A stretch of DNA of 64,000 nucleotides, from positions 57,448 to 121,447 of the forward strand of contig JADCHQ010000021.1 in NCBI GenBank assembly GCA_020248405.1. Direction: 5' to 3'. Source of the stretch: Rhodocyclaceae bacterium (GTDB lineage: Bacteria > Pseudomonadota > Gammaproteobacteria > Burkholderiales > Ga0077523). The position numbers were made by a program, and so were the translations under genes. Positions 8,347-17,070 of this stretch are shown here, one piece after another. The notes beneath the pieces were generated by a model that saw only the letters and a list, made by a program, of their open reading frames with translations, was not told the DNA's origin and searched no databases. How positions within the stretch are numbered: the first letter of the stretch is position 1; the number at the start of each line of letters is the position of its first letter.

Positions 8347-10026
8347 CTAACCGCTGGCGGTTCCGGCGGCGCCGCCGGCGGCCGCCTGCCATTCCTGCTC
8401 CTGCAGCGAACGCCATTGAATCTTGCCCGTGCCCGAGCGTGGCAGGGATTCCATGAACTGCACGCGTCGCGGCACCTTGTAGGCCGCCATGTGCTCTCTG
8501 CACCAGGCGATCAGCGCCGCTGCATCCACGGCGCCGGGCTGCTTGAGCACCACGCAGGCCTTCACCGTTTCGCCGCGTCGCTCGTCGGGGGCCGAAATGA
8601 TGGCCACCTCGTGGATGGCAGGGTGCTGGTAGAGCACGCCTTCCAGTTCAGCGGGCCAGACCTTGTAGCCGGCGGCGTTGATCATGCGCTTGAGCCGGTC
8701 GGCGATGGTGAAGAAGCCTTCCTCGTCCATGCGGCCCAGGTCCCCCGTGCGATAGAAGCGGCGGCCGTCGATGTCCACGAAGGCCTCGGCGGTGGCCTCG
8801 GGGCGGTTCCAGTAGCCCTTCATGAGCTGCGGGCCGCTCACCACGATCTCGCCCACCTCTCCGGGCGGCAGCTTGCGCAGGGTTTGCGGGTCCACCACGA
8901 AGGACAGCGTGTCGAAGGTGGGGATGCCCAGCGACTGCCTGCGCAGCATGTGCGGCGGGTTGATGTGGGTCTGGGAGATGGCCTCGGTCATGCCGTAGCC
9001 CTCCATGTACTGGATGCCGCAGCGGCGCTGCAGCTCGGCGGCCACAGCCGCGGGCATGGAGGAGCCGCCGCCGAACACGTTGCGCAGGCTGGACAGATCG
9101 CGGCTGGTGGTGTCGGGATGGGCAAGCAGGTCCACCACCATGGTGGGCACGTTGGCCCAGTGGCTGCAGCCATAGCGCTCGATCAGGTAGCCGGCCGCGG
9201 AGGCATCCCAGCGCGGCAGCAGGGCGATGGTGGCGCCGGCGTACACGCCCGCGTGCATGCTGTGCTGCATGCCGGTGACGTGGAACAGGGGGGCGGTGGA
9301 GAGGATCACTGCGTCCTGGGTCACGTTCTCGAACAGTGCCCCGCCCACCGCGGTGGTCTGTATGGTGCGGTGGGTGTGCATGCAGCCCTTGGGACGGCCG
9401 GTGGTGCCGGAGGTGTAGAGGATGGCGGCGAGGTCGTCGGGGCCGGTGGTGTGGGGGCGTGGGGTGTGGACCGCTTCCAGGGCCGCGTGCCAGGCGATCA
9501 CCCGAGGGTCGGGGGCAGGCGCACGGGGCGTGCGTACGAAGGCCGGCACCTGCAGGCTGGTTCCGCTGCCCAGCGCGTCGGAGTAGGTGACGGCGATCAC
9601 GTGGTCCAGCGCGGTTCCCAGCAAGGGCAGCACGCGCTCCACCACCTCGGCGCCCACGATGGCCACGCGGGCGCCGCTGTCGGCGCACGCGTACGCCAGC
9701 TCGTCGGTGACGTGCATGGGCGTCACCGGCACCACCACCGCGTCGGCGCGGGCAATGGCATAGGAGGCGACGATGAATTGCGGGCAGTTTTGCAAGTCGA
9801 GCAGCACGCGGTCGCCACGGGCCACGCCGCAGGCCTTCTGCAGATGGCCGGCCAGGGCGGCGGCCTCGCGCGCCAGCGCCGCGTAGCTGGTGCGCGTGTC
9901 ATAGAAGACCGTGGCGGCCTTGCCTGGGTAGCGTGAGGCGCTCACCTCGAGGTTGGCCCAGAGGCTGGTTTCGGGGACGGTGAGATGCCAGGAAAACTGC
10001 TTGGGCCAGTGCTTGGGAGCGCTCAT
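8347..10026 (-). CDS. AMP-forming acyl-CoA ligase (second of a tandem pair)
   Basis: I use the ATG at 10026 (559 aa); a TTG at 10077 is in frame but would give an atypical N-terminus. It shows the ANL-superfamily motifs: P-loop YTSGTTGRPKGC, YMEGYGMTE (A5), YRTGDLGRMDEEG (A7) and RLKRMINAAGYKVWP (A8, hinge), with the catalytic Lys in GTGKIQW. It activates a carboxylic acid via an acyl-AMP to a CoA thioester. The MEGYGMTEA and INAAGYKVWP context is typical of medium- or long-chain and aromatic ligases; the substrate is not decidable. It lies directly behind its paralogue and both are probably cotranscribed. Confidence 0.92.
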   Translation of the reverse strand: MSAPKHWPKQFSWHLTVPETSLWANLEVSASRYPGKAATVFYDTRTSYAALAREAAALAGHLQKACGVARGDRVLLDLQNCPQFIVASYAIARADAVVVPVTPMHVTDELAYACADSGARVAIVGAEVVERVLPLLGTALDHVIAVTYSDALGSGTSLQVPAFVRTPRAPAPDPRVIAWHAALEAVHTPRPHTTGPDDLAAILYTSGTTGRPKGCMHTHRTIQTTAVGGALFENVTQDAVILSTAPLFHVTGMQHSMHAGVYAGATIALLPRWDASAAGYLIERYGCSHWANVPTMVVDLLAHPDTTSRDLSSLRNVFGGGSSMPAAVAAELQRRCGIQYMEGYGMTEAISQTHINPPHMLRRQSLGIPTFDTLSFVVDPQTLRKLPPGEVGEIVVSGPQLMKGYWNRPEATAEAFVDIDGRRFYRTGDLGRMDEEGFFTIADRLKRMINAAGYKVWPAELEGVLYQHPAIHEVAIISAPDERRGETVKACVVLKQPGAVDAAALIAWCREHMAAYKVPRRVQFMESLPRSGTGKIQWRSLQEQEWQAAAGGAAGTASG

Positions 10027-10080
10027 TGCGGGTTGGCGGCGGGAGGGGCAGAAAACGATAGTCCGGAACAGCGGCAACCG

Positions 10081-11748
10081 TCACGGGCGGGCCGCGAACT
10101 CCCGCTCTTGCAGCGCGCGCCACTGCACCTTGCCCGTGGCCGATTTCGGCAGGGACGCAACGAATTCCACCACGCGCGGCACCTTGTAGGCCGCCATGTG
10201 CTCGCGGGCCCAGGCGATGATCTCCTCGGCATTGCCCTGGCCTGCGTGGCCGGGTCTGAGCACGATCAGCGCCTTCACCGTCTCGCCGGTGCGTGCTTCG
10301 GGGGCGGCGATCACGCAGGCTTCCTGCACCGCCGGATGGCGGTAGAGCAGGGCCTCCACCTCCGCTGGCCACACCTTGAAGCCGGCGGCGTTGATCATGC
10401 GTTTGAGCCGGTCGGTTAGAAAGAAATAGCCGTCCTCGTCCATGCGGCCCAGGTCTCCGGTGCGCAGGAAACGCCGGCCGTCGCGCTCGAAGAAAGCGGC
10501 GTGGTCGGCCTCGGGCCGCTGCCAGTAGCCCCGCATCACCTGCGGGCCGCTCACCACGATCTCGCCGGTCTCGCCAGGCGCGAGGTCGGCGAGCGTGTCC
10601 GGGTCCACCACGCGGGCATCCACGTCGAAGATGGGAATGCCCAGGCACTGCCGGCGCGGCCGGTCGGGCGGATTGATGTGCGTGGCGCCCATGGTCTCCG
10701 ACAGGCCGTAGCCCTCCATGTAGGGCAAGCCGATGAGGTCGATCAGCCGTTGCCCCACAGCCTCGGGCATGGCCGCTCCGCCGCCGCCGATGCGCTCCAG
10801 GCTGGAGATGTCGTATTCGCCCAGGCGCGGGTTGGCGAGGAAGTCGATGGCCATGGTGGCGATGTTGGTCCAGGTGGCGGGCCGGTAGCGCTGAATGAGC
10901 CGGGCGGCGGTATCCCGGTCCCAGCGCTGCATCATCACCAGGGTGGATCCGTTCCAGATGGCGCCGTTCATGCAGCCCTGCATTCCCGTCACGTGGAACA
11001 GCGGCAAGGTGGACAGCAGGCTGCCGCCGGGAATGGAGCGAAACCACAGCGCCCCGGCCAGCAGCGTGGCCATGATGCTGGCGTGGGTGTGTACGCAGCC
11101 CTTGGGCAGGCCCGTGGTGCCGGAGGTATAGGGCATGACGCACAGGTCCTGGGGGCCGGCCTGGCTCGGAGCCGGCTCCAGACCCGCGCCCAGGGCATCG
11201 GCCCAGAGACAGACGCCGCGCTCGTGGATGGGCTCGCGCGGCGCCGTGCAGGCGTCGGGCAAGGGCAGGTCCGTGCCGCCTTCCAGATAGTCGCCGTAGG
11301 CGGCCACGATCAGCTGCTCGAGGGCGCCCTCGGCCAATAGCGGCGCGAGGCGGGGGTACAGCTCCTGGCCCGCGAAGGCCACGCGTGCGCCGGAGTCGGC
11401 CGCGTAATGGCGCAGTTCCTCTGTGAGGTTCATGGGATTCACCGGCACCACCATGGCGTCGGCGCGAAGGATGGCGTAGTAGGCCAGGATGAACTGCGGG
11501 CTGTTTTGCATGACCAGCATCACCCGGTCGCCGCGGCGTACCCCGCAGCGCTGTTGCAGGAAACCCGCCAGCAATCGCACCTGCCGCCAGGCTTCGCCGT
11601 AGGTGAGAGGGCTGTCATAGAAGCGGCACAGCACCGCGTCCGGATAGCGCCGCGCGGAGACCGCAAGGTTGTGGTGCACCGGTGTGACGGGCCGGGTGAT
11701 GGAACGGGGCAGGTTTTTCGGCCAGACAGAGAAGTGGCGGGTATTCAT
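10081..11748 (-). CDS. AMP-forming acyl-CoA ligase (first of a tandem pair)
   Basis: 555 residues, ATG at 11748. The motifs match its downstream neighbour almost block for block: YTSGTTGLPKGC, YMEGYGLSE, LRTGDLGRMDEDG, RLKRMINAAGFKVWP and ATGKVQW with the catalytic Lys. The closeness of the two proteins from end to end says they arose by tandem duplication. Distinct acyl-pocket residues (for example GGGGAAMPEA here against FGGGSSMPAA) suggest different substrates. It acts in the cytoplasm, feeding beta-oxidation or aromatic-acid degradation; the pathway is not identified by neighbours. Confidence 0.92.
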   Translation of the reverse strand: MNTRHFSVWPKNLPRSITRPVTPVHHNLAVSARRYPDAVLCRFYDSPLTYGEAWRQVRLLAGFLQQRCGVRRGDRVMLVMQNSPQFILAYYAILRADAMVVPVNPMNLTEELRHYAADSGARVAFAGQELYPRLAPLLAEGALEQLIVAAYGDYLEGGTDLPLPDACTAPREPIHERGVCLWADALGAGLEPAPSQAGPQDLCVMPYTSGTTGLPKGCVHTHASIMATLLAGALWFRSIPGGSLLSTLPLFHVTGMQGCMNGAIWNGSTLVMMQRWDRDTAARLIQRYRPATWTNIATMAIDFLANPRLGEYDISSLERIGGGGAAMPEAVGQRLIDLIGLPYMEGYGLSETMGATHINPPDRPRRQCLGIPIFDVDARVVDPDTLADLAPGETGEIVVSGPQVMRGYWQRPEADHAAFFERDGRRFLRTGDLGRMDEDGYFFLTDRLKRMINAAGFKVWPAEVEALLYRHPAVQEACVIAAPEARTGETVKALIVLRPGHAGQGNAEEIIAWAREHMAAYKVPRVVEFVASLPKSATGKVQWRALQEREFAARP

Positions 11749-11953
11749 GGCGAGGCAATCCCGATCGCCGGCCGGTCATGGAATCTGGTGCCGGACAGCC
11801 GTTTCTGCGCGCATGGGCGAAGCCCGGGGACGCATGGTGTGAAGATCATAAGGCCGCGGTGCCCGGCCCAGTCCCGGGGCTGCGAGGCCGCGGGTGGCCA
11901 GGGGCACGTGCGCCGGGCTATCGTCACGAAAGATGCCTTCCGGAGAGATCAGC

Positions 11954-12892
11954 ATGGACAGCCACGCCCCGCAACACTCGCCGCGCTACATGGAACTCGC
12001 CACCTTCATGCGTACGCCCTGGCAAGCCGACCCCGCGGGATTGCAGGTGGCCCTGGCGGGCGTGCCCTATGACGGCGGCGTCACCTGCCGTCCGGGCGCG
12101 CGCCACGGCCCTCGCGAGATCCGCAACCAGTCCACCCTGGTGCGCGGCATCCACCACGTGCACCGCATCAACCCCTTCGAGCGCCTGAACGTGGCCGACG
12201 TGGGAGATGTTCGCTTTTCGCGCATCTTCGACCACGAGGCCGTGCTCGCCGATATCGAGGCCTTCTTCGCGCGCATTCACGCCGCTGGCGCCCGGCCCCT
12301 CACCGCCGGCGGCGACCATTCCATCACCCTGCCGATCCTGCGTGCCATCGCCCGGCAGCAGCCGGTGGGCCTGGTGCACGTGGACGCCCACACCGACACC
12401 TGGGGCGAGTGGAATGGCAGCCGGTTCCACCACGGCGCGCCCTTTCGTTGCGCCGTGGAGGAGGGGCTGGTGGACCCGCGCCGCGCCGTCCAGATCGGCA
12501 TCCGCGGCGGCCAGATGATCGATGACGGCTGGCGCTTCTCGCGCGACTCGGGCATGCGGGTGATCTTCATCGAGGAGTTCACGGCACTGGGAGTGCCGGC
12601 GGTGATCGCCGAGGCGCGCCGGGTGGTGGGCGATGGGCCCGTGTACGTGACCTTCGACGTGGATGGCCTCGACCCGGCCTACACGCCCGGCACCGGCACG
12701 CCGGAGGTCGGCGGCATCACCACCCGCGAGGCCCAGCAGTTGCTGCAGGGCCTGATGGGGATTCAGGTGATGGGTGCCGACGTGGTGGAGGTGTCGCCGC
12801 CATTCGACCCGAGCGGCAACACGGCTCTGGTGGGAGCCACCATGATGTACGAACTGCTGTGTCTGATGGCCGGGGAGGGCGCGCCGCGCTGA
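11954..12892 (+). CDS. Agmatinase-family ureohydrolase
   Basis: The ATG at 11954 is preceded by GGAGAG at good spacing, giving 312 residues. Binuclear metal ligands are all present: GGDHS (His, Asp), VDAHTDTWG (Asp, His, Asp) and FDVDGLDP (two Asp), followed by the conserved TGTPEVGG loop. The family hydrolyses guanidino compounds (agmatine, guanidinobutyrate, guanidinopropionate, guanidine) to urea plus amine. The start residues YMELATFMR and RGIHHVHRINPFE fit the speB-like subgroup, but substrate cannot be fixed. No polyamine or urease genes are adjacent; it stands divergent from the ligase pair. Confidence 0.88.
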   Translation: MDSHAPQHSPRYMELATFMRTPWQADPAGLQVALAGVPYDGGVTCRPGARHGPREIRNQSTLVRGIHHVHRINPFERLNVADVGDVRFSRIFDHEAVLADIEAFFARIHAAGARPLTAGGDHSITLPILRAIARQQPVGLVHVDAHTDTWGEWNGSRFHHGAPFRCAVEEGLVDPRRAVQIGIRGGQMIDDGWRFSRDSGMRVIFIEEFTALGVPAVIAEARRVVGDGPVYVTFDVDGLDPAYTPGTGTPEVGGITTREAQQLLQGLMGIQVMGADVVEVSPPFDPSGNTALVGATMMYELLCLMAGEGAPR

Positions 12893-12910
12893 AGGCGCGC
12901 CCCGGGCCGG

Positions 12911-13252
12911 TCAGTTGTCGGGATAGCTGTAGGCGGCGTTGGTGACCCGCGCCTGCCACTCCATCTGGCGGCGTTGACGCTGTATCAGGGCACGGCCCTC
13001 GGCGGGCGTGATGGAGCCTTCGTCCACCGAGCGCTGCACCGAATGCACGTAAACCTCGTAGCTGTTGAGCTCCGCCCCTTCCAGGGCGGCGCGGCTTTCC
13101 GACACCGCCGGCAGGGTGGCTATGGAGGTAAAGCCCGCGCGCAGCCCGCCCGCCTCGCCCGGCGGCTTCATGTCCGCCCCCACAGGGATGGCAGGTGCGC
13201 CGGCGCAACCGGCAAGCAGACCAGCGATGACGACGAAACCGGCATTGCGCAT
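12911..13252 (-). CDS. Small hypothetical lipoprotein, 113 aa
   Basis: The N-terminus MRNAGFVVIAGLLAGCAG is a clear lipoprotein signal with the modified Cys at 16. The rest contains two predicted helices with the segment SVDEGSITPAEGRALIQRQRR, which resembles short helical segments seen in envelope proteins. No enzyme motif is visible. It faces the 182-residue lipoprotein gene across a 170-bp divergent intergenic region. No named family recognised. Confidence 0.7.
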   Translation of the reverse strand: MRNAGFVVIAGLLAGCAGAPAIPVGADMKPPGEAGGLRAGFTSIATLPAVSESRAALEGAELNSYEVYVHSVQRSVDEGSITPAEGRALIQRQRRQMEWQARVTNAAYSYPDN

Positions 13253-13421
13253 GGCGAAGCCCTCCTGGCGTTAGCCCCGCGGCCCATGACGAGCGCTGCG
13301 GTGGGACTAAATTATTCCTGCCCGCGCCCGGGCGCAACACATTTTTGTGACAGGAAGATGACAGCTTTCCGTGTTTGCATTCGAACACAAGGGCGGCGGG
13401 TCGCCGTGGAGGGGGGCGGAG

Positions 13422-13970
13422 ATGGATGGGTACAGGGGAAGGATTGCGGCGCGCCGCGCGGCGGCGGGATGGGCAGGGCGCGCCACGGCGGCCGCCGTGA
13501 TGGTGGCGCTGGCGGCCGGTTGCACGGCGCCAGGGGCTTCCCGGCCGGGAGCCGCGGCGTCGCAGCGCTGCGATGCGCTGCACCAGGACACCCGGCTCGA
13601 TCCCCTGCGCGGCCGCATGCGGCTGCCGATCGTTCTCGGGCAGGCCCTGCCCGTGGAGCAATTGGCCGAGCGCGGACGCGTGAGCGGCGACGCGGAGCGC
13701 GACGCCATCAAGGCCCTGGAAGCGGTGCGGGCCGAGTGCCGGCGTCTCGCGGAGGCGGCATTCGGCCCGCTGCCGCGGTACCGCAGCGATTCGGAGGACC
13801 GCGTCTCCGAGACGCTGGCCGATCTCTACACCGGCGCCATCAGCTGGGGGCAATTCAACAAGACCCTTCTGCACATCGGCGAACGCGACCGCACCGCCCG
13901 CGAAAACCTCGACGACGAACTCGCCGCCCGGGAGCGCTGGCGGGCATTCCACGACTTCGGCGGCAACTGA
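13422..13970 (+). CDS. Hypothetical lipoprotein, 182 aa
   Basis: The ATG at 13422 follows GGAGGGGGGCGGAG, a strong ribosome site; an upstream in-frame ATG at 13371 lacks one. The N-terminus has a long basic region then AAAVMVALAAGC, a lipobox with Cys about residue 34. The mature part is helical, with charged stretches and the segment DLYTGAISWGQFNKTLLHIGERDRT. No catalytic motif is seen. It is divergent from the 113-residue lipoprotein, which has a similar short acidic/basic helical composition; the two may work together, which is only a guess from placement. Confidence 0.7.
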   Translation: MDGYRGRIAARRAAAGWAGRATAAAVMVALAAGCTAPGASRPGAAASQRCDALHQDTRLDPLRGRMRLPIVLGQALPVEQLAERGRVSGDAERDAIKALEAVRAECRRLAEAAFGPLPRYRSDSEDRVSETLADLYTGAISWGQFNKTLLHIGERDRTARENLDDELAARERWRAFHDFGGN

Positions 13971-14007
13971 CCGGTCCTGGCGGCGCGCCCGCGTCGCCGG
14001 CGGGGGT

Positions 14008-14040
14008 TATTCGCAAATCGCGAACCGCGAATTGCGAATA
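14008..14040. promoter_or_regulatory. 9-bp inverted repeat TATTCGCAA...TTGCGAATA, probable operator
   Basis: Perfect 9-bp arms lie at 14008-14016 and 14032-14040 with TCGCGA-type half-sites between them. A TACAAT -10-like hexamer (14039-14044) overlaps the right arm. The ATG of the winged-helix gene follows only 7 bp after this hexamer. The layout suggests autorepression by that protein and a leaderless or nearly leaderless transcript. Confidence 0.55.
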
Positions 14041-14051
14041 CAATCCCCTCC

Positions 14052-14642
14052 ATGCTCAAGCCTCAGGACGTATGCGTCCTGCTCAAGATCGTGGCCATCG
14101 GCCCCGAGCCGTGGTCCTACCAGCGGCTCGCGATCGATCTGGGCATGTCGGCCTCGGAGGTGCACGCTGGCGTGCGGCGTAGCGCCGAGGTGGGCCTGCT
14201 GAGGCTTGACGAGGGCTGGGGTATCCCCGTCCCGGGGGCGCTGGACGAGCTGCTGGTGCATGGCGTGCGCTATGTCTGGCCCGCCGCGCCGGGTCCCGTG
14301 ACCACGGGTATCGCCACCGGCCCCTGGGCGCCGGGGCTGGAGGATGCGCCGGAAGGCGACGGCCTGCCCTGGGTGTGGCCCGATGCGCAGGGCGGGGTGC
14401 GCGGACAGGCCGTTGAGCCGCTCTACAAGTCCATGCCCGCGGCGGCGCAGCGCGACGGGAGGCTTCACCTGTTGCTGGCCTTCGTGGACGGCATCCGGGC
14501 CGGCAACCACGACCAGCGCGTGTGGGCCGTGGGCGCCCTGCGCGCCTGCCTGGGCACCTCGCGCGCCGCGCCCACCCGCGGCAATGCTGCAACCGTCAAC
14601 AGAGGCCACGATGGCAAAAAAGGACAACGCGTACACGGCTGA
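14052..14642 (+). CDS. Winged helix-turn-helix DNA-binding protein
   Basis: 196 residues. The N-terminal 60 residues (QDVCVLLKIVAIGPEPWSYQRLAIDLGMSASEVHAGVRRSAEVGLL) are a clear winged helix with the recognition helix around SASEVHAGVRRS. The rest contains LVHGVRYVWPAAPG, a Pro/Gly-rich middle and QAVEPLYKSMP, then a helical end. I recall similar-sized bacterial regulators with this VRY-x-x-P...EPLY layout but cannot name the family. It is probably autoregulated through the palindrome just upstream. Its last 32 bp overlap the start of parE in another frame, so the two are likely cotranscribed. No Shine-Dalgarno sequence is seen. Confidence 0.75.
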   Translation: MLKPQDVCVLLKIVAIGPEPWSYQRLAIDLGMSASEVHAGVRRSAEVGLLRLDEGWGIPVPGALDELLVHGVRYVWPAAPGPVTTGIATGPWAPGLEDAPEGDGLPWVWPDAQGGVRGQAVEPLYKSMPAAAQRDGRLHLLLAFVDGIRAGNHDQRVWAVGALRACLGTSRAAPTRGNAATVNRGHDGKKGQRVHG

Positions 14643-16599
14643 GGACATCGAGATCCTCGAGGATCTCGCCCCCATCCTCCACCGGCCGGGGATGTACACC
14701 GATCCGGTAAACCCCAACCACGCGCTGGTGGAGATCATCGACAACGCCGCTGACGAGGGCCTGGCGGGTTTCGCCCGCAGCGTGGTGGTGCGGCTCTTCG
14801 AGGACGGTTCCGCCGAGGTGGTGGATGACGGCCGCGGCATTCCGGTGGACATTCACCCGGTGAAGAAGGTGCCCGCCGTTCAGGTGATCTTCACCACACT
14901 GCACTCCGGCGGCAAGTTCCGCAAGACAGACAAGGATGCGGCCTACCGCATCGCGGGCGGGCTTCACGGCGTGGGGGTGTGCGTGAGCAACGCCCTCTCC
15001 ACGCGCCTGGAGGTGGATGTGAAGCGCGATGGCGCCGCCTGGCGCATCGTGTTCGGCGACAACGGCAAGGTGTTGCAACCGCTGGCCCGCGCGGGCAGCG
15101 CCGGCCCGCGCGAAAGCGGCACGCGCATCCGCTTCTGGCCCGACGGCAGATATTTCGACTCGCCGCGCATCGTGGCCGCCGACATCGGCCTGCTGCTGCG
15201 GGCCAAGGCCATGCTGCTGCCGGGCGTGAAGTTCGCCCTCGAGGTGGAAAAGGGCGGGCGCTTCGAGTCCACCACGTGGCACTTCCCGCGAGGCATCGCG
15301 GGCTACTTCCAGGAGGCGGTGGCGGGCTTCGAGCCGGTGGCCAGCCCTTTCCTGGGGGAGCGCTACGTGACCGCCCAGTCCGAGTCGGACAGTTTCGCCG
15401 AGGGCGAGGGGGCGCTGTGGGCCATCGCGTGGACCCCCGAGGGCGAGCTCACCACCGAGTCCTACGTGAACATGATTCCCACGCGGCATGGCGGCACCCA
15501 CGTGGCCGGCCTGCGGGAGGGCGTGCACGCGGCGATCCGCAATTTCATCGAGCTGCATGCCATGGGCCAGCGCGGCTTGAAGATCGTGGCCGAGGACGTG
15601 TGGTCGCGGGCCAGCTACGTGCTGGCCGTGAAGATGCTCGACCCGCAGTTCAAGGGCCAGGTGAAGAACGAACTCATCTCCCGCGACGCCGTCAAGCTGG
15701 TGGCGCAGATGGTGCGCGATCCCTTCGAGCTGTGGCTCAACGAGCACGTGGCCGAGGGCAAGGCCATCGCCGAGCTGGTGATCCGGCAGGCCATGGCGCG
15801 TACCCGCGCCGCCCAGAAGGTGGAGCGGCGCAAGTCCTCCGGGGTGGCGGTGCTGCCCGGCAAGCTCACCGACTGCGCCTCCGATGACCCGGAGCGTAAC
15901 GAGCTGTTCATCGTGGAGGGCGACTCCGCCGGAGGCTCGGCGAAGATGGCCCGGGACAAGGAGTTCCAGGCGGTCCTGCCGCTCAAGGGAAAGCCCAAGA
16001 ACACCTGGCAGGACAGCGGCGACACCCTCTACGCCAACAAGGAGATCGAGGCCATCGCGCTTGCCATCGGCGTGGACCACCACAAGCCCGCCGACAGCCC
16101 CGATCTGTCGGGCCTGCGCTACCGCAAGATCATCATCCTGGCGGATGCCGACGTGGACGGATCGCACATCCAGGTGCTCTTGCTCACGCTGTTCTTCCGG
16201 CATTTCCCCAGGCTCATTCACAACGGCCACGTGCACGTGGCCCAGCCGCCGCTGTTTCGCATCGACGTGCCCGGCCAGGGCAAGGGCAAGCCAGCGCGCA
16301 AGCTCTACGCGCTGGACCGTCAGGAACTCGCGGTGCTCGAGGAGAAGCTTGCCGACGAGGGTGTGCGCGAGGGGACGTGGACGGTAAGCCGCTTCAAGGG
16401 CCTCGGCGAGATGAACCCCGAGCAGCTTTGGGAAACCACCCTCAACCCCGACACTCGGCGCATGCTGCCCGTTTCCCTCGAGGACGGCATGGATCCGTCC
16501 AACGAGATCTTCAACATGATGATGGCCCGCGAGAACGCCTCCCAGCGCCGGGAGTGGATGGAAACCTACGGCAATCTCGTGGATGCCGATGTGACATGA
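14611..16599 (+). CDS. parE: DNA topoisomerase IV subunit B
   Basis: The ATG at 14611 after AGAGGCCACG gives 662 residues, starting MAKKDNAYTAEDIEILEDL. GHKL ATPase motifs are EIIDNAADEG, DDGRGIPVD and GGLHGVGVCVSNAL. The Toprim domain has EGDSAGGSAK and ADADVDGSHI, the acidic metal site; the C-terminus has SRFKGLGEMNPEQLWETT. With ParC it forms the ATP-dependent heterotetramer that decatenates replicated chromosomes. The length and lack of a GyrB-specific insertion fit ParE. It starts inside the end of the winged-helix gene and ends in an ATGA at the DUF3859 gene, so the topoisomerase genes appear to form one transcription unit. Confidence 0.96.
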   Translation: MAKKDNAYTAEDIEILEDLAPILHRPGMYTDPVNPNHALVEIIDNAADEGLAGFARSVVVRLFEDGSAEVVDDGRGIPVDIHPVKKVPAVQVIFTTLHSGGKFRKTDKDAAYRIAGGLHGVGVCVSNALSTRLEVDVKRDGAAWRIVFGDNGKVLQPLARAGSAGPRESGTRIRFWPDGRYFDSPRIVAADIGLLLRAKAMLLPGVKFALEVEKGGRFESTTWHFPRGIAGYFQEAVAGFEPVASPFLGERYVTAQSESDSFAEGEGALWAIAWTPEGELTTESYVNMIPTRHGGTHVAGLREGVHAAIRNFIELHAMGQRGLKIVAEDVWSRASYVLAVKMLDPQFKGQVKNELISRDAVKLVAQMVRDPFELWLNEHVAEGKAIAELVIRQAMARTRAAQKVERRKSSGVAVLPGKLTDCASDDPERNELFIVEGDSAGGSAKMARDKEFQAVLPLKGKPKNTWQDSGDTLYANKEIEAIALAIGVDHHKPADSPDLSGLRYRKIIILADADVDGSHIQVLLLTLFFRHFPRLIHNGHVHVAQPPLFRIDVPGQGKGKPARKLYALDRQELAVLEEKLADEGVREGTWTVSRFKGLGEMNPEQLWETTLNPDTRRMLPVSLEDGMDPSNEIFNMMMARENASQRREWMETYGNLVDADVT

Positions 16600-16607
16600 G
16601 GAAAACC

Positions 16608-17060
16608 ATGATCGCTCGATTCGCCCCCCACTTGTTGGCCTTGGTTTCGGCGTCCGCCCTTGCGCAGGGTTCGCCCTCGGGCCGGGTTGTGGAATACGGA
16701 ATTCTTTCCGGAGCCGAGGGCAAGCCCGAGTTCGTGCAGAAGACCTCCAGGATTCCTCTGCGCAAGGGGCTGCGCTTCGGCTTCTGCGCCGAGCTCGAGG
16801 GCCTCGATGCGGTCAATGGCGTGGCGGGGCTCTCCGAGCAGGTGCGCCACCCGCTGCTCACCCAGCCCAACGGCATCGAGACCAATGGCTGGAACGTGCC
16901 GCGCACAGTGCAGGTGGTCAATGGCCGCGCCCGCTGGTGCGGTGGTCATACCTTCCGAGAGGAATGGGAACTGGTGCCGGGGACGTGGCGGTTTGTGATC
17001 GGCGACAGCGCCGGCGACCTGGTGGTGCAGGAATTCAAGGCCGTGCGCGAAGGCAAGTGA
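16608..17060 (+). CDS. Secreted DUF3859-type protein between parE and parC
   Basis: Preferred start is the ATG at 16608, 6 nt after GAGG; an ATG at 16596 overlaps the parE stop. The 150-residue product has a Sec signal (MIARFAPHLLALVSASALAQ) and a single beta-rich domain with VEYGILSG, LRFGFCAELEG, HPLLTQPNG and WELVPGTWRFVIGD, which I associate with DUF3859. Its function is unknown. A periplasmic protein embedded between two DNA topoisomerase genes is unexpected; the spacing (9 and 10 bp) says it is cotranslated with them. Confidence 0.82.
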   Translation: MIARFAPHLLALVSASALAQGSPSGRVVEYGILSGAEGKPEFVQKTSRIPLRKGLRFGFCAELEGLDAVNGVAGLSEQVRHPLLTQPNGIETNGWNVPRTVQVVNGRARWCGGHTFREEWELVPGTWRFVIGDSAGDLVVQEFKAVREGK

Positions 17061-17070
17061 GACCGGAAAC

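Noticed and set aside
8287..9936. 549-codon plus-strand open frame
   Set aside because: Antisense to an acyl-CoA ligase with complete motifs; no ribosome site or family resemblance.
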